Source: Grimontia hollisae CIP 101886 (GTDB lineage: Bacteria; Pseudomonadota; Gammaproteobacteria; Enterobacterales; Vibrionaceae). Taken from it: a stretch of 64,000 nucleotides of DNA. Location of the stretch: NCBI RefSeq assembly GCF_000176515.1, contig NZ_ADAQ01000011.1:868001-932000 (forward strand). The letters are read 5' to 3'. Position numbers and translations under genes: made by a program. This document shows positions 42,394 to 52,073 of this stretch, piece after piece. Positions within the stretch are counted from its first letter, which is position 1, and each line of letters starts with the position of its first letter. The notes below the pieces were generated by a model that worked only from the letters and a program-made list of their open reading frames with translations, was not told the origin of the DNA and did no database searches.

Positions 42394-43413
42394 TTACCCT
42401 TCAATCGGCTTAAGCGTATCAATGGGCCAACGCGGGAAGGCTTTCACACCCAGGTCGTTATGCTCACCGTTTTTCAGGCGCTGCATACCAGCGAATGCGA
42501 TCATGGCACCGTTATCGGTACAAAACTCAGTGCGCGGGTAGTAAACCTCACCGCCAATGTTTTTCGCCAGCTCTTCCAGCTTGGCACGCAAGTGACGGTT
42601 TGCGCTCACGCCTCCCGCAATAACCACCCGTTTCATGCCGCACTGCTTCAACGCGCGCTTACACTTGATCACCAGCGTATCCACGACCGCATCCTCAAAC
42701 GCACGGGCGATATCTGCGCGGGTTTGGTCATCATTGCCATGGGCAGCAATGGTGTTCGCCGTGAACGTTTTCAGGCCAGAGAAACTCATGTCCAGACCCG
42801 GCACATTGGTCATCGGACGCGGGAAAATAAAACGGCTACTGTCACCTTTTTCGGCCAGTTTAGAAAGCAGCGGGCCGCCCGGATAGTCCAATCCCATCAA
42901 CTTGGCTGTTTTGTCAAATGCTTCACCGGCCGCATCATCAATCGATTCACCGAGGATCTGGTATTCACCAATCCCCTTCACTTCAACAATCATCGAATGG
43001 CCGCCAGAAACCAGCAAGGCAATAAACGGAAACGGCGGCGGGTTATCTTCCAGCATCGGCGCCAGCAGGTGCCCTTCCATATGATGAACGGGAACAGCAG
43101 GAATGCCCCATGCGTACGCCAGGCTGCGGCCAATGGTTGCACCGACCAGCAGTGCACCCACCAAGCCCGGGCCTGCGGTATATGCCACGCCATCAAGATC
43201 TTCCGGCGTCAGGCCGGCCTCTTCCAGCGCCGCCTTTACCAGCGGAATCGTCTTTTTCACATGATCGCGAGATGCCAGCTCTGGCACGACACCGCCGTAG
43301 TCGGCATGCAATTTGACCTGGCTGTATAGCTGATGCGCCAACAGACCTTTTTCATCATCATAAATTGCCACGCCAGTCTCGTCGCATGACGTCTCGATGC
43401 CCAGAATTCGCAT
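42394..43413 (-). CDS. tsaD: tRNA threonylcarbamoyladenosine synthesis protein TsaD
   Basis: TsaD, with TsaB and TsaE, transfers threonylcarbamoyl to A37 of tRNAs that read ANN codons. The 339-residue protein has the ASKHA fold, the metal-binding HHMEGH motif near residue 111-116 and [14 protein letters not shown] segments. It is divergent from rpsU, an order conserved in Gammaproteobacteria. Confidence 0.96.
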   Translation of the reverse strand: MRILGIETSCDETGVAIYDDEKGLLAHQLYSQVKLHADYGGVVPELASRDHVKKTIPLVKAALEEAGLTPEDLDGVAYTAGPGLVGALLVGATIGRSLAYAWGIPAVPVHHMEGHLLAPMLEDNPPPFPFIALLVSGGHSMIVEVKGIGEYQILGESIDDAAGEAFDKTAKLMGLDYPGGPLLSKLAEKGDSSRFIFPRPMTNVPGLDMSFSGLKTFTANTIAAHGNDDQTRADIARAFEDAVVDTLVIKCKRALKQCGMKRVVIAGGVSANRHLRAKLEELAKNIGGEVYYPRTEFCTDNGAMIAFAGMQRLKNGEHNDLGVKAFPRWPIDTLKPIEG

Positions 43414-43517
43414 AACACCTCAGCTTGCTTGGATCCCAGATCGATCCGCTTTCGATCTGCCAGTTTTCAAAACAGGTGGCAATATTACATGGGCGGCATC
43501 AAATTCACCAGTTATGC

Positions 43518-43547
43518 TTTACAAGCACCCTAGTATCGGATTAGAAT
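43518..43547 (+). promoter_or_regulatory. Candidate sigma-70 promoter of the rpsU operon
   Basis: TTTACA (43518-43523) and TAGAAT (43542-43547) are 18 bp apart, about 75 bp before rpsU. No LexA box was seen in this region. Confidence 0.5.
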
Positions 43548-43621
43548 TCCGCACCATTTTTAATCAAAGCTGGTCAAACTGTCTCCAGCGATAACTGACT
43601 AACCCCCGAGGTGAAAGGCAC

Positions 43622-43837
43622 ATGCCAGTAGTTAAAGTACGTGAAAACGAACCATTCGACGTAGCACTGCGTCGCTTCAAGCGCTCTTGTGAAAAAGCAG
43701 GTATCCTTTCTGAAGTTCGCCGTCGTGAGCACTTCGAAAAGCCAACTACCGTTCGCAAACGCGCTAAAGCCGCTGCAGTTAAGCGCCACCTGAAAAAGCT
43801 GGCTCGCGAAAACGCACGTCGCGTTCGCCTGTACTAA
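43622..43837 (+). CDS. rpsU: 30S ribosomal protein bS21
   Basis: bS21 helps 30S subunits pair with mRNA at initiation. The 71-residue, very basic protein is complete ([21 protein letters not shown] to RVRLY). It heads the macromolecular-synthesis operon rpsU-yqeY-dnaG-rpoD, preceded by a strong GAGGTG-type ribosome site. Confidence 0.98.
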   Translation: MPVVKVRENEPFDVALRRFKRSCEKAGILSEVRRREHFEKPTTVRKRAKAAAVKRHLKKLARENARRVRLY

Positions 43838-43861
43838 TTACGATTAATACAGGATTGCGGC

Positions 43862-44305
43862 ATGGAATTGATTGAACGTCTGAAAGACGAACAAAAAACG
43901 GCAATGAAAGCCAAAGACAAAGCACGTCTTGGCACCATCCGTTTGATCATGGCTGCCATTAAACAGCAGGAAATCGACGGTCAGAAAACATTGACCGAAG
44001 ATGACGTGCTGGCAGTGCTGACCAAAATGGTGAAACAACGCCGTGATTCCGTAGCGCAATATCAGTCCGCAGGCCGTGATGACCTGGCTGATGTGGAACT
44101 GGCTGAAATCGCCGTTTTGGAAGAGTTCATGCCAAAGCCACTCAGCGACGAAGAAGTTGATGCTCTGGTGAAAGAAGCCATCGCAACTTCCGGTGCAGGC
44201 TCCATGCAAGACATGGGTAAAGTCATGGCCGTCCTGAAACTTCAGGTTCAGGGCCGAGCTGACATGGGTAAAATCAGCCAATTGGTTAAAGCCAATCTGG
44301 CTTAA
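43862..44305 (+). CDS. yqeY: GatB/YqeY-domain protein
   Basis: The 147-residue helical protein belongs to the YqeY family, related to the tail domain of the GatB amidotransferase subunit. It probably binds tRNA, but its function is unproven. It starts 24 bp after rpsU, and its presence between rpsU and dnaG is typical of vibrios and absent from E. coli. Conserved segments include MAAIKQQEIDG and the C-terminal MGKVMAVLK. Confidence 0.92.
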   Translation: MELIERLKDEQKTAMKAKDKARLGTIRLIMAAIKQQEIDGQKTLTEDDVLAVLTKMVKQRRDSVAQYQSAGRDDLADVELAEIAVLEEFMPKPLSDEEVDALVKEAIATSGAGSMQDMGKVMAVLKLQVQGRADMGKISQLVKANLA

Positions 44306-44318
44306 CGTTTACCCAACC

Positions 44319-44366
44319 TGCAAACAAGCCGTGCTATCCAATTTTGGAGTGCGCGGCTTGTTCGTA
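44319..44366 (+). terminator. Hairpin after yqeY, candidate internal terminator
   Basis: AACAAGCCGTGC is partly complementary to GCGCGGCTTGTT across a long loop. In E. coli a weak terminator between rpsU and dnaG keeps primase levels low; this hairpin sits at the equivalent place. Confidence 0.5.
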
Positions 44367-44390
44367 TTCGCTCAGTAACAAATACTGATG

Positions 44391-44430
44391 ATACCCAAGC
44401 TAACCGAAATAGCGGATAGCTTGGGTATTT
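44391..44430. promoter_or_regulatory. 12-bp perfect hairpin upstream of dnaG
   Basis: ATACCCAAGCTA (44392-44403) pairs perfectly with TAGCTTGGGTAT (44418-44429) around a 14-base loop, ending about 32 bp before the dnaG start. It lacks a U-run, so it is more likely an RNA processing or stabilising structure, or a dispersed palindromic repeat, than a classical terminator. Confidence 0.6.
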
Positions 44431-44461
44431 AACGCTCTTAACTACCGAATTCTGAAGGTTT

Positions 44462-46213
44462 ATGGCAGGAAAGATCCCCCGCTCATTTATTGATGATCTG
44501 CTGGCACGACTAGATATTGTCGAGCTGATAGACGCGCGGGTGAAACTTAAAAAGCAAGGCAAAAACTACGGTGCCTGCTGCCCCTTCCATAACGAAAAAA
44601 CCCCGTCATTCTCCGTCAGCCAGGAAAAACAGTTCTATCACTGTTTCGGTTGTGGTGCCCATGGCAATGCCATCGATTTTGTTATGGAGTATGACCGTCT
44701 CGAGTTTGTCGAAGCAATTGAAGAGCTGGCATCAACCCTTGGTCTGGACGTGCCCCGGGAACAATCCGGCGGTGCCCCCAAAGGGCCGTATGCACGCAGT
44801 GACCAGAAACGCGACCTGTACCAGATGATGGGCCAGATTGCCCAATTCTACCAATCAGGGCTGCGCAGCGATGCCGGGAAAACAGCGATTGACTACCTGA
44901 AAGGCCGTGGCCTGTCTGGTGAAATCGTCAAAAAATTCGGCATTGGTTACGTCGCTGACGAATGGGATCAGGTACGTTCCCGCTTTGGCCGGGATAACAC
45001 CAGCCAGCAGGCACTGGTTTCCACCGGCATGCTGATTGAAAACGACAACGGACGCCGTTACGACCGCTTCCGTGGTCGTGTGATGTTCCCCATCCGTGAT
45101 CGCCGTGGACGAGTGATTGGTTTTGGTGGCCGGGTGCTGGGCGATGGTACACCCAAATACCTCAACTCGCCGGAAACTCCAATATTCCATAAAGGGCGCG
45201 AGTTATACGGTCTGTACGAAGTGTTGCAGGCCCACCGTGAGCCGAAACAACTGCTCGTGGTCGAAGGGTATATGGACGTGGTGGCACTGGCGCAATTTGG
45301 CATCGACTATGCTGTTGCCTCACTTGGCACATCTACCACAGCGGAACACATTCAAACCCTGTTCCGCCAGACTTCCAACGTGATCTGCTGTTACGACGGC
45401 GACCGCGCAGGACGTGACGCCGCATGGCGTGCTATGGAGCAGGCGCTCCCCCACCTTGTGGACGGCCGGCAGCTCAAATTTATGTTCCTGCCCGACGGTG
45501 AAGATCCGGATTCCATGGTGCGGAAAGAAGGCAAAGACGGCTTTGAACAGCGCCTTGCCAGTGCCATGTCACTGTCCGAATTCCTGTTTAATACCCTGAT
45601 GGAACAGGTCGATACCAGCAGTCAGGAAGGTAAAGCCAAACTGACCACACTGGCGGTGCCACTGATTGATAAAGTGCCCGGCGGCACACTTCGACTGTAT
45701 CTGCGTAACATGTTGGGGCAAAAACTCGGTCTACCTGATGAGCAACAACTGGAAAAACTCATCAGCCGGCAAGGACAGGCGCAAACGCGTAAGCCATTGC
45801 CGGAAATAAAACGTACTCCCATGAGAGAGGTGATAACCCTGTTATTACAAAACCCAGGGTTTGTCGAGAATGTGCCCCCCTTAGAGGGGGTGGAAGAACT
45901 TGAGATCCCTGGCTTAAATTTATTCACCTCGATGCTTGAACTTTGCCGGTCCCGTCCCAATATTACGACAGGACAGCTGCTCGAATACTGGCGCGGCACA
46001 GATCAAGAAGCATTGTTGGCCAAATTGGCAAGTTGGGAACTACCTATCAACGAAAACAATGCGTTAGATATATTTTTAGACTCACTGGACAAAATTTTGG
46101 ACCAGTGTGTCAAACAACAAATAGCCAAGTTGCAAGCTAAATCGAATACCGTCGGCTTATCAGTCGAAGAGAAGCGGGAATTGCAGTTGTTAATCCTCAA
46201 CCGGCCCGACTAG
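44462..46213 (+). CDS. dnaG: DNA primase DnaG
   Basis: DnaG makes RNA primers at replication forks. The 583-residue protein has the N-terminal CHC2 zinc domain (C40, H43, C61, C64), the TOPRIM catalytic core (VVEGYMDVVAL; CYDGDRAGRDAA) and the C-terminal DnaB-binding domain. It is in the rpsU-yqeY-dnaG-rpoD operon, with hairpins upstream that may set its expression. Confidence 0.97.
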   Translation: MAGKIPRSFIDDLLARLDIVELIDARVKLKKQGKNYGACCPFHNEKTPSFSVSQEKQFYHCFGCGAHGNAIDFVMEYDRLEFVEAIEELASTLGLDVPREQSGGAPKGPYARSDQKRDLYQMMGQIAQFYQSGLRSDAGKTAIDYLKGRGLSGEIVKKFGIGYVADEWDQVRSRFGRDNTSQQALVSTGMLIENDNGRRYDRFRGRVMFPIRDRRGRVIGFGGRVLGDGTPKYLNSPETPIFHKGRELYGLYEVLQAHREPKQLLVVEGYMDVVALAQFGIDYAVASLGTSTTAEHIQTLFRQTSNVICCYDGDRAGRDAAWRAMEQALPHLVDGRQLKFMFLPDGEDPDSMVRKEGKDGFEQRLASAMSLSEFLFNTLMEQVDTSSQEGKAKLTTLAVPLIDKVPGGTLRLYLRNMLGQKLGLPDEQQLEKLISRQGQAQTRKPLPEIKRTPMREVITLLLQNPGFVENVPPLEGVEELEIPGLNLFTSMLELCRSRPNITTGQLLEYWRGTDQEALLAKLASWELPINENNALDIFLDSLDKILDQCVKQQIAKLQAKSNTVGLSVEEKRELQLLILNRPD

Positions 46214-46306
46214 AAACTAGCCAGCATACTTGTATTTTGCTAAAATTGGCAGTTTGCGTTTCCGCATACTAAATTCTTCACTCAGACCCGAAGTTGGATA
46301 TCGTCT

Positions 46307-48154
46307 ATGGATCAAAATCCGCAGTCACAGCTAAAGTTGCTTGTCGCCAAAGGTAAGGAACAAGGCTATCTAACCTATTCAGAAGTAAATGACCACCTAC
46401 CGGAAGACATTGTCGATTCTGATCAGATAGAAGACATCATTCAAATGATCAACGACATGGGTATCCAGGTGGTGGAAACAGCGCCGGATGCCGATGAGCT
46501 GATGATGTCTGAAACTGTCGCAGACGAAGATGCCGTTGAAGCCGCCGCAGCAGCACTTTCCAGCGTTGAATCTGAAATAGGTCGTACCACTGACCCTGTA
46601 CGCATGTACATGCGTGAAATGGGGACAGTAGAACTGCTTACCCGTGAAGGCGAAATCGACATCGCCAAACGCATCGAAGATGGGATAAACCAAGTACAGG
46701 TATCGGTTGCCGAGTACCCAGGTTCTATCTCATCACTGCTGGACCAATTTGACAAAGTGGAAGCTGAAGAGCTTCGCCTGACTGACATCATCTCCGGATT
46801 CGTTGATCCTAACCAAGACGACATCGCCCCTACTGCGACCCACATCGGCTCAGAGCTCACCGACGAGCAATTGGACGATGAAGACGACGACGTAGACGAC
46901 GATGACGACGAAGATAGCGAAGACGAAGCGGAAGAAGATACTGGCATCGATCCAGAGCTGGCGCGTGAAAAGTTCAATGAACTGCGCGTCGCTTACGAAG
47001 GCATGCAACAGTCAATCCAGAAATACGGCCGCTTCCACGAACAGACCACCGTCGCCATCGCCGAGTTGTCTGAAGTGTTCAAGCAGTTCCGTCTGGTACC
47101 AAAACAGTTCGACCGCCTAGTCAACGAAATGCGCGACACCATGGATCGTGTACGCACTCAAGAGCGCATCATCATGCGCCTGTGTGTCGACCAAGCAAAA
47201 ATGCCGAAGAAAACCTTCGTACAATTGTTTGCCGGCAATGAATCATCAGACGCATGGCTGGATAAGGCGTTGGCCTCTGATAAACCATACGCAGAACGCC
47301 TCAAGCAGCACGAAGAAGATCTTCGCCGTTGCATCCAGAAGCTGAAAATCGTTGAAGACGAAACCGGTCTTTCTGTTGAGCGCGTAAAAGACATCAGCCG
47401 TCGCATGTCCATCGGTGAAGCGAAAGCCCGCCGTGCGAAGAAAGAGATGGTTGAAGCAAACTTGCGTCTGGTTATTTCTATCGCCAAGAAATACACCAAC
47501 CGTGGCCTGCAATTCCTGGATTTGATTCAGGAAGGTAACATCGGTCTGATGAAAGCGGTAGACAAGTTCGAATACCGTCGTGGTTACAAGTTCTCGACGT
47601 ACGCAACATGGTGGATCCGTCAGGCAATCACCCGTTCAATCGCTGATCAGGCGCGTACTATCCGTATCCCTGTTCACATGATTGAAACCATCAACAAACT
47701 GAACCGCATCTCACGCCAGATGCTTCAGGAAATGGGCCGTGAACCACTGCCGGAAGAGCTGGCAGAACGCATGCAAATGCCAGAAGACAAGATCCGCAAA
47801 GTGCTGAAGATCGCCAAAGAGCCAATCTCCATGGAAACCCCTATCGGTGACGATGAAGATTCACATCTGGGCGACTTTATCGAGGATACCACCCTCGAAC
47901 TGCCAATGGATTCTGCCACCATGAATAACCTAAAAATGGCAACCAGCGAAGTACTGGCAGGCCTGACGCCACGTGAGGCGAAAGTGCTGCGTATGCGTTT
48001 CGGTATCGACATGAACACCGACCACACATTGGAAGAAGTGGGTAAACAGTTTGACGTAACACGTGAGCGTATCCGTCAAATTGAAGCAAAAGCACTGCGT
48101 AAACTGCGTCACCCAAGCCGCTCAGAAGTACTGCGCAGCTTCCTGGATGAATAA
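46307..48154 (+). CDS. rpoD: RNA polymerase primary sigma factor RpoD (sigma-70)
   Basis: RpoD directs transcription of housekeeping genes. The 615-residue protein has region 1.1, a very acidic insert in the nonconserved region (about 186-220, [18 protein letters not shown]-like), region 2 with the -10-binding helix ([14 protein letters not shown]), and region 4.2 with the -35-binding helix ([22 protein letters not shown]). Length is normal. A terminator follows 28 bp after the stop. Confidence 0.98.
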   Translation: MDQNPQSQLKLLVAKGKEQGYLTYSEVNDHLPEDIVDSDQIEDIIQMINDMGIQVVETAPDADELMMSETVADEDAVEAAAAALSSVESEIGRTTDPVRMYMREMGTVELLTREGEIDIAKRIEDGINQVQVSVAEYPGSISSLLDQFDKVEAEELRLTDIISGFVDPNQDDIAPTATHIGSELTDEQLDDEDDDVDDDDDEDSEDEAEEDTGIDPELAREKFNELRVAYEGMQQSIQKYGRFHEQTTVAIAELSEVFKQFRLVPKQFDRLVNEMRDTMDRVRTQERIIMRLCVDQAKMPKKTFVQLFAGNESSDAWLDKALASDKPYAERLKQHEEDLRRCIQKLKIVEDETGLSVERVKDISRRMSIGEAKARRAKKEMVEANLRLVISIAKKYTNRGLQFLDLIQEGNIGLMKAVDKFEYRRGYKFSTYATWWIRQAITRSIADQARTIRIPVHMIETINKLNRISRQMLQEMGREPLPEELAERMQMPEDKIRKVLKIAKEPISMETPIGDDEDSHLGDFIEDTTLELPMDSATMNNLKMATSEVLAGLTPREAKVLRMRFGIDMNTDHTLEEVGKQFDVTRERIRQIEAKALRKLRHPSRSEVLRSFLDE

Positions 48155-48181
48155 TCCAAACGCGGTTTAACCGGCATAATG

Positions 48182-48213
48182 GAAAGGCGAGCATACAGCT
48201 CGCCTTTTTTATA
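48182..48213 (+). terminator. Terminator of rpoD operon
   Basis: AAAGGCGAGC / ATACA / GCTCGCCTTTTTT is a strong hairpin. Confidence 0.88.
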
Positions 48214-48309
48214 TTTAAGAATCCGTTCAAGTGATTAAAATCCATACCGATCAGGAATGCTTACATCTAGACACCCCCGCCACCAACCCTTATAATCGAC
48301 CGCCTAAAC

Positions 48310-48385
48310 GGCCCCTTAGCTCAGTGGTTAGAGCAGTCGACTCATAATCGATTGGTCATGTGTTCAAGTCACATAGGGGCCACCA
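48310..48385 (+). tRNA. ileX: tRNA-Ile2 (CAU anticodon, lysidine type)
   Basis: The 76-nt cloverleaf is complete, with acceptor GGCCCCT/AGGGGCC, D-arm, anticodon loop CTCATAA (anticodon CAU), variable loop, T-loop TTCAAGT and an encoded CCA. The sequence closely matches the E. coli AUA-reading minor isoleucine tRNA, which likewise lies beside rpoD, rather than initiator or elongator Met tRNA. TilS would convert C34 to lysidine. It borders the accessory island, suggesting it served as an integration site. Confidence 0.95.
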
Positions 48386-48388
48386 TAT

Positions 48389-48428
48389 TTAAAGGCCTGA
48401 GAGGTTAGTAACCACTCAGGCCTTTTGC
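48389..48428 (+). terminator. Terminator after tRNA-Ile2
   Basis: AAAGGCCTGAG / AGGTTAGTAACCA / CTCAGGCCTTTTG forms a strong stem starting a few bases after the tRNA. Confidence 0.85.
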
Positions 48429-48580
48429 TTTTCAGCTTCTGTGTAGCATATATGTAGCAGATTGATTAGCCCTCTCCTCCCATCACATATCTACCTTGTC
48501 GCAAAACCATAAAAATCCGATTGCATAACAAGCGACATTCGATAGCTTTGACTATTAATCCATACGGCTAATAGGTTTAC

Positions 48581-49684
48581 ATGTCTATATATTTCCCTCT
48601 ACTGCGAGTTCAGCGCGGCGAGTGCGACGCGATCAAAGAGTTATCACCGGGTGTCAGAGAAAATGTCTATCCTACATGGGAACTGACACAAATCCCGCAA
48701 AGGTCAGTTCGAGATGGAGGGGGAGATAAGATTACTCTAGAGGAACATTTAAAAAATACTTTCGAAAAGTTAATGCTTACAACACTCAATGGCCAAGCCT
48801 TGGCAGTGGATGTAAGCCTGTATGACACAGTGTTTGAAAGTGACGCTGGTGATTTAGTGCACACCATTACTTACCTTAATAATCTATGCACCAGGCATAA
48901 CATCCAGCTTGAACCAGTAGTAACGGATACAAGCAGCGACGATCTCATCCAAGCGATCGTAGATTGCAAATGCAAGTCAGTATGCATCCGCGTTAACGCC
49001 GACGATAGAGAATATAAAGCCATCAAATCAGAAAACAACCGCCTCTACAAAGCACTAGGCCTAGAACAGGCTCAGATAAGATTGATATTTGACTTAAAGG
49101 GAGTCAACGAGAAGAACTTTTCCAAAAGACAAAGTTCCATTGTTTCTCTACTTCAAAATATGACCTCGTTAGAAGGCTGGAAAAATACATCAATAGCCTC
49201 TAGCTCATACCGTGACTCTATGAGTGGAGCAGAAAAACACAAAGTTCTGAGAGAACCTTTACTTGAAGTTCAACTTTGGAAGAACCTATCAAGCCTCAAT
49301 ATAGTAGCGTCCCCCAACTATGGCGATTATTGCCTCTCTGCCGCAACATTGTCTTACGATACTCCTGTGGAATTTATGAACCCTTCAGCGACCATCCGAT
49401 ACTCTTCACCACTACATTGGATATATGTAAAAGGAGAGCAAGTTAAGGGGCGCGGTGGTAAGAAAGGGGCGGGCTGGAGTCAAACTCAAGCACTTTGTAA
49501 GATACTTATCGATACCGTTGAATATAGGAGCTTTGGCAACAAATATAGCTGGGGAGATAAACACATATCTGACAGAAGCGAGAACAAAGTATCAAGTGGC
49601 ACAGGCTCTACATGGCGACAGGCAGGGGTCAATCACCACGCAACTATGATCGTGAAACACCTTTCCAATCAGTCCGAGATTTAA
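48581..49684 (+). CDS. Beta family protein (sce7725-like)
   Basis: I read this 367-residue protein as the Beta protein family (PF14350, which I recall as related to sce7725-type proteins), found in phages and mobile islands and of unknown function. Visible hallmarks are a C-terminal segment with SWGDKHI, GTGSTWRQAGVNHH and an internal KGRGGKKGAGWSQ loop; no signal peptide or membrane helix is present. Its codon use is more AT-rich than the flanking core genes, consistent with transfer. It starts 195 bp after tRNA-Ile2 and runs head-on into a sce7726-family gene with a 41-bp overlap. The pairing of these two families suggests one functional module; anti-phage defence is an inference. A weak AGG precedes the ATG. 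Confidence 0.72.
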   Translation: MSIYFPLLRVQRGECDAIKELSPGVRENVYPTWELTQIPQRSVRDGGGDKITLEEHLKNTFEKLMLTTLNGQALAVDVSLYDTVFESDAGDLVHTITYLNNLCTRHNIQLEPVVTDTSSDDLIQAIVDCKCKSVCIRVNADDREYKAIKSENNRLYKALGLEQAQIRLIFDLKGVNEKNFSKRQSSIVSLLQNMTSLEGWKNTSIASSSYRDSMSGAEKHKVLREPLLEVQLWKNLSSLNIVASPNYGDYCLSAATLSYDTPVEFMNPSATIRYSSPLHWIYVKGEQVKGRGGKKGAGWSQTQALCKILIDTVEYRSFGNKYSWGDKHISDRSENKVSSGTGSTWRQAGVNHHATMIVKHLSNQSEI

Positions 49685-50222
49685 GTGAAACCCTGACATA
49701 CTGGTGAAGTTGGTCATAGGGCATCGCCTCAACCAACTTTTCCCATAAAGCCCATCTTGGTTTTGATTGTACTCCAGTCGTAATACCACACATTTCGAGA
49801 GCCTTGAGAGTTTCATCTCGCCAGAGCAACTGGGCTAACGAATGCAAATCAACTGATGGATTCTTCTTGTCTCTACGAGCAGTTCTAAGCTTGAACCCAC
49901 CTCTAGCCATTGGCTCAATAACTTTCACTCCCCACCAACTAGGGATTATTTGGAGTGACTCCTGCAAGTGATTGTTTGATACGACAAGAGTTGCTTTGTC
50001 TAACGTTGCAGAATATAGGGCTACTTGTTGAGGTAAGCGCTTCAAATTATCTTTGGCACTTTTCAGCTCGTAACCGTGAAGAATACCGTTAACAACAACG
50101 ATATCAGCTCTTACAACTCCTTGCCCTAAACCAAACTCGTCCACAACGATAGAGTCTGCATCTTCGTGGTATTTTTTCAAGAGCCGATTATGAACAGTAG
50201 TTCTTACATCAATATCGTTCAT
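49644..50222 (-). CDS. sce7726 family protein, PD-(D/E)XK nuclease-like
   Basis: The 192-residue protein fits the sce7726 family, an uncharacterised group found beside sce7725/Beta proteins. A restriction-endonuclease-type core is visible: D40 at the end of one strand (VVRADIVVVNG) and E52-L-K54 (YELKSAKDNL) in the next, i.e. D-x11-ExK, followed by a helix with QVALYS. This implies a metal-dependent nuclease, perhaps of DNA or RNA. Its 3' end overlaps that of the Beta gene. It lies downstream of, and on the same strand as, the P2-type replication gene, 179 bp away. Confidence 0.72.
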   Translation of the reverse strand: MNDIDVRTTVHNRLLKKYHEDADSIVVDEFGLGQGVVRADIVVVNGILHGYELKSAKDNLKRLPQQVALYSATLDKATLVVSNNHLQESLQIIPSWWGVKVIEPMARGGFKLRTARRDKKNPSVDLHSLAQLLWRDETLKALEMCGITTGVQSKPRWALWEKLVEAMPYDQLHQYVRVSLKSRTDWKGVSRS

Positions 50223-50401
50223 ACATTCCCCTTCCCCGAACCGGAAGGCATGTTATTGATAATTCCTTTGGAGTCAACCTAGTAGACAGAGTAACCAGAT
50301 ACAAGTACATAGCTTTCCTTACGAGATGCAAACCATGTTTTAAGAGTTCCAATACAAAAATACAGTTATTCACAGAACTCCAAGTAAAAGCGCATCTGTC
50401 T

Positions 50402-51940
50402 TTAAGACAGATGCCACTCGTTAGTTCGAGTGATAATGGTCTTCCCAGCTGCGGAGATGCCTTTCAGTACCTTCAAAAGCTCCTCTTCGCTATACATCGA
50501 GGTTTTCACAACGCCCGTTGCCGTATCCACGGCGAGTTCATAATGCGGCGCGATAGCCTGTTCAGTGCGTTTACAGAACACACCGCCCATTAAGTCTGTA
50601 AACGTCTTCCAACAACCTTTATCCGCTGCTGCATGGATTTCTGTCACCAGCTTACTTTCACCCATCATGGCCTTTAAACGGCGTAATTCGCGCCAAACCG
50701 TTACCGAACAGCCGCCAAGTTGCTGAAACTGGCGAATGCTCCAACAGGCCGCCCATGCATCCACCCTTGCCGCTGCGCATTTTGGGTCTTCACCGTAAAC
50801 ACCTGCTTCAAGATTCTCACCATCAATGTTTTTGGAGATGTATTTAGCGATATAGCCCGTTGCTGAACCCTTATTTGGGTCTATCTTCACTTCGGTGAAA
50901 CGGTGCTTATCTGCGCCGTTCTCGTCGCCATCTTCGCGCATGGCGTAATCACGCATGATGTTTATCAAAGTGTCATAGTGTCGAGGTTCGACAAACAACA
51001 GTAAATGCCAATGCGGTGTGCCATCATGTTGCGGCTCTACGACGCGAAAACCATAGAAACGCACGTCTTCTCGCTGCAACTTGGCGCGAACCAGTTTCCA
51101 GTTCTCGTTGAGATAGGTTTGTGCTTCTACTGGCGTATAACCTTGCCATTTGGGGTTATCGTCGCCGGTAGTGGCATAGCTGCGGTGATACTTTGACGGG
51201 CAAGTAATGGTGAGAAAGGTGGCAACATGGCCTAGCTCGTTGGCGAGATCTTCAAAGCCACGCGCACGAACCATCAATTCGGTTTTGCGTATTTTTGGAT
51301 CAGATACGCCTTTTTTGGAAAGCTCCAGCAGGCTAAAGCGTTGTCCGTATTGGTTGGTCATCATTGTCTTTGACAGATATCCCGTATGCTGGAATTTCTG
51401 TGCCGCTCTGGCGTTAAGCGTTTCGTCTGAGCAATAAATAGCTTTGCAGCGGTTCACTTCCCCAATGTGGCGCATGGTGGTTTCTATGTTTTTCCGCTGT
51501 GCCTTGCGAAGGTTACGCAACCACCAAGACTTGTCTGACAGACGCCTTAATCGCCCTTCCTGCTTGTATTTGTTCTCATCTGGTGGGGTAACACCGTAGC
51601 CACGGCAAATGGCAGAAAGTAATGATAAGGCTTCTTCCTCGTTACCCATCATAGTTCGACGAATTGACAATGCGGAATCCACCAAATGTTCGGCTTCTTC
51701 CTGTAATTCATCTTCTGACGTGCTGAGGCTAAGTTTTTCGGGAGAAACGGTAAGTTTTGAAACAAGGCTATCGACCAGCTCACGAAGATAAGTATTTCTG
51801 GCGAACTTGTCTGGAATCGCTGTGTAACGGCTGAACAGTTTTTTTTGCGCTTTCGCTGGCAAACAGGAAAGGCGCTCTTTTACGAACGCCCTATCATCCC
51901 AATCAACTTTCGCCAGTTCAGAATCAGGAATGACTAACAT
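50402..51940 (-). CDS. P2 gpA-type replication endonuclease (HUH)
   Basis: The 512-residue protein is a rolling-circle replication initiator of the phage P2 gpA family. It shows the HUH metal motif H310-W-H312 (GTPHWHLLLF) and a pair of catalytic tyrosines Y363 and Y367 in TGYIAKYISK, so the active site is intact. It is shorter than P2 gpA (about 760 residues). GGAGGGC precedes the ATG. Neither structural phage genes nor an integrase adjoin it, so it is a relic or satellite replication module, although the gene itself may still be functional. Confidence 0.87.
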   Translation of the reverse strand: MLVIPDSELAKVDWDDRAFVKERLSCLPAKAQKKLFSRYTAIPDKFARNTYLRELVDSLVSKLTVSPEKLSLSTSEDELQEEAEHLVDSALSIRRTMMGNEEEALSLLSAICRGYGVTPPDENKYKQEGRLRRLSDKSWWLRNLRKAQRKNIETTMRHIGEVNRCKAIYCSDETLNARAAQKFQHTGYLSKTMMTNQYGQRFSLLELSKKGVSDPKIRKTELMVRARGFEDLANELGHVATFLTITCPSKYHRSYATTGDDNPKWQGYTPVEAQTYLNENWKLVRAKLQREDVRFYGFRVVEPQHDGTPHWHLLLFVEPRHYDTLINIMRDYAMREDGDENGADKHRFTEVKIDPNKGSATGYIAKYISKNIDGENLEAGVYGEDPKCAAARVDAWAACWSIRQFQQLGGCSVTVWRELRRLKAMMGESKLVTEIHAAADKGCWKTFTDLMGGVFCKRTEQAIAPHYELAVDTATGVVKTSMYSEEELLKVLKGISAAGKTIITRTNEWHLS

Positions 51941-52073
51941 CTAGTGCCCTCCCTGCGTCGGTGAGTTCATAGCGAAGCCATGAAATACCGTAATAGAAAA
52001 CCTTTCTGCTAGTCAAAATCCCTTCACGCTGTAGCTTGATAATCGTTCGGTGCATCACTCGAATATCAAAGCC
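51924..52073 (-). pseudogene. 5'-truncated phage winged-helix gene
   Basis: A frame ending just inside the replication gene encodes GKGFDIRV-MHRTIIKLQREG-ILTSRKVFYYG-ISWLRYELTDAGRAL, a winged-helix-like segment closing with the LTDAGRAL wing typical of small DNA-binding proteins. Its 5' side runs directly into an IS3-family scrap, so the N-terminus has been lost. An internal ATG at 52055 could still give about 43 residues. Confidence 0.5.

Noticed and set aside
48310-48385. tRNA read as methionine tRNA because of its CAU anticodon
   Set aside because: Its acceptor and arm sequences match the lysidine-modified tRNA-Ile2 type and its location beside rpoD matches ileX.
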